Source: Phycisphaerae bacterium
GTDB taxonomy: Bacteria; Planctomycetota; Phycisphaerae; UBA1845; UTPLA1
NCBI GenBank assembly: GCA_016935885.1
Contig: JAFGQA010000095.1
Coordinates: forward strand, 1 to 12,893
DNA: 12,893 nt
Reading direction: 5' to 3'
Notes under the pieces: generated by a model
What the model was told of the DNA's origin: nothing
Database searches by the model: none
The model's input: only the letters and a program-made list of their open reading frames with translations
Position numbers and translations under genes: made by a program
Part shown: positions 12,715 to 12,893 of the stretch, in pieces
How positions within the stretch are numbered: position 1 is the first letter of the stretch
Layout of the letters: each line of letters starts with the position of its first letter

Positions 12715-12893
12715 ATGCCAAACAGAACCGCGACGTGCATCCCATCCTATCGTTTGCACAAGACCTCAGGCCGAGCCGTGGTTCGTCTCAACGGTCGAGA
12801 CATTTACCTCGGCAAGCACGGCACTCCCGAGAGCCACGCGAACTACAACCGCGTGATCTCCGAGTGGACGAGCAACTTCCGGCAGCTCCCCAG
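12715..12893 (+). CDS. N-terminal part of a planctomycete-type tyrosine recombinase/integrase (runs off the window)
   Basis: The frame is open from ATG 12715 to the right edge (59 complete codons, no stop). The product begins MPNRTATCIPSYRLHKTSGR and continues AVVRLNGRDIYLGKHGTPES, then a helical YNRVISEW segment. A conserved basic N-terminus with RLHK.SG.AVVRL.GRD.YLG followed by ES...Y.R.I.EW is characteristic, from my knowledge of the family, of the many phage-type integrase paralogues in planctomycete genomes. It should form the arm-binding/SAM-like N-terminal region. The catalytic R...H-R...Y part lies outside the window, so the call rests on the N-terminus alone. AAGGGAG 7 bases upstream supports the start. 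The leader contains the nested palindromes described separately. Confidence 0.75.
   Translation, partial: MPNRTATCIPSYRLHKTSGRAVVRLNGRDIYLGKHGTPESHANYNRVISEWTSNFRQLP

Noticed and set aside
12620..12856. 78-codon plus-strand frame overlapping the integrase start
   Set aside because: It is a shadow in another frame; the ATG 12715 frame has the family motifs and ribosome site.

Overview
The window is GC-rich bacterial DNA. It probably comes from a planctomycete or a close relative. The main clue is the partial gene at the right edge, whose N-terminus (PSYRLHK.SGRAVVRLNGRDIYLG) has the look of the tyrosine-recombinase paralogues that are abundant in Planctomycetota. The dense multi-receiver signalling fits but does not prove it. 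No tRNA, rRNA or CRISPR array was seen.

Layout. Positions 1-419 hold no gene I can support, only a few GC-rich hairpins. From 11415 down to 420, seven genes lie head to tail on the minus strand. In order of transcription they are: (1) a lipoprotein with an ethylbenzene-dehydrogenase-type haem-binding domain; (2) a 1377-residue membrane histidine kinase with HAMP, five PAS and one Cys-rich GAF domain; (3) a receiver plus histidine kinase hybrid; (4) a receiver plus canonical HD-GYP protein; (5) a receiver plus HDOD protein; (6) a receiver plus degenerate HD-GYP-like protein; (7) a receiver with only a helical tail. Four of the six junctions overlap by 4 bp (stop and start codons interlocked); the other two gaps are 25 and 37 bp. 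This is almost certainly one operon.

How they may work together. The lipoprotein would sit outside the cytoplasmic membrane, where the first kinase has its extracytoplasmic domain. The kinase also carries three cysteine-bearing PAS domains and a cysteine-rich GAF domain, so redox, metal or haem-linked sensing is plausible. Five receivers are available as phosphate acceptors and none is joined to a DNA-binding domain. The visible outputs are c-di-GMP hydrolysis (HD-GYP), an HDOD domain, a likely catalytically dead HD-GYP scaffold and a second kinase. The system therefore seems to work through second messenger and protein interactions rather than direct transcription control.

Positions 11416-11903 are a divergent intergenic region with paired ATTGGG/CCCAAT inverted repeats near both ends. 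Right of it the DNA looks accessory: a short ORF with a near-perfect Shine-Dalgarno is cut off at a hairpin typical of IS200/IS605 ends (about 11950), then come about 650 bp of unassigned, apparently decayed sequence. Last is a nested set of palindromes (12651-12713) directly in front of the integrase-like gene, which runs off the window.
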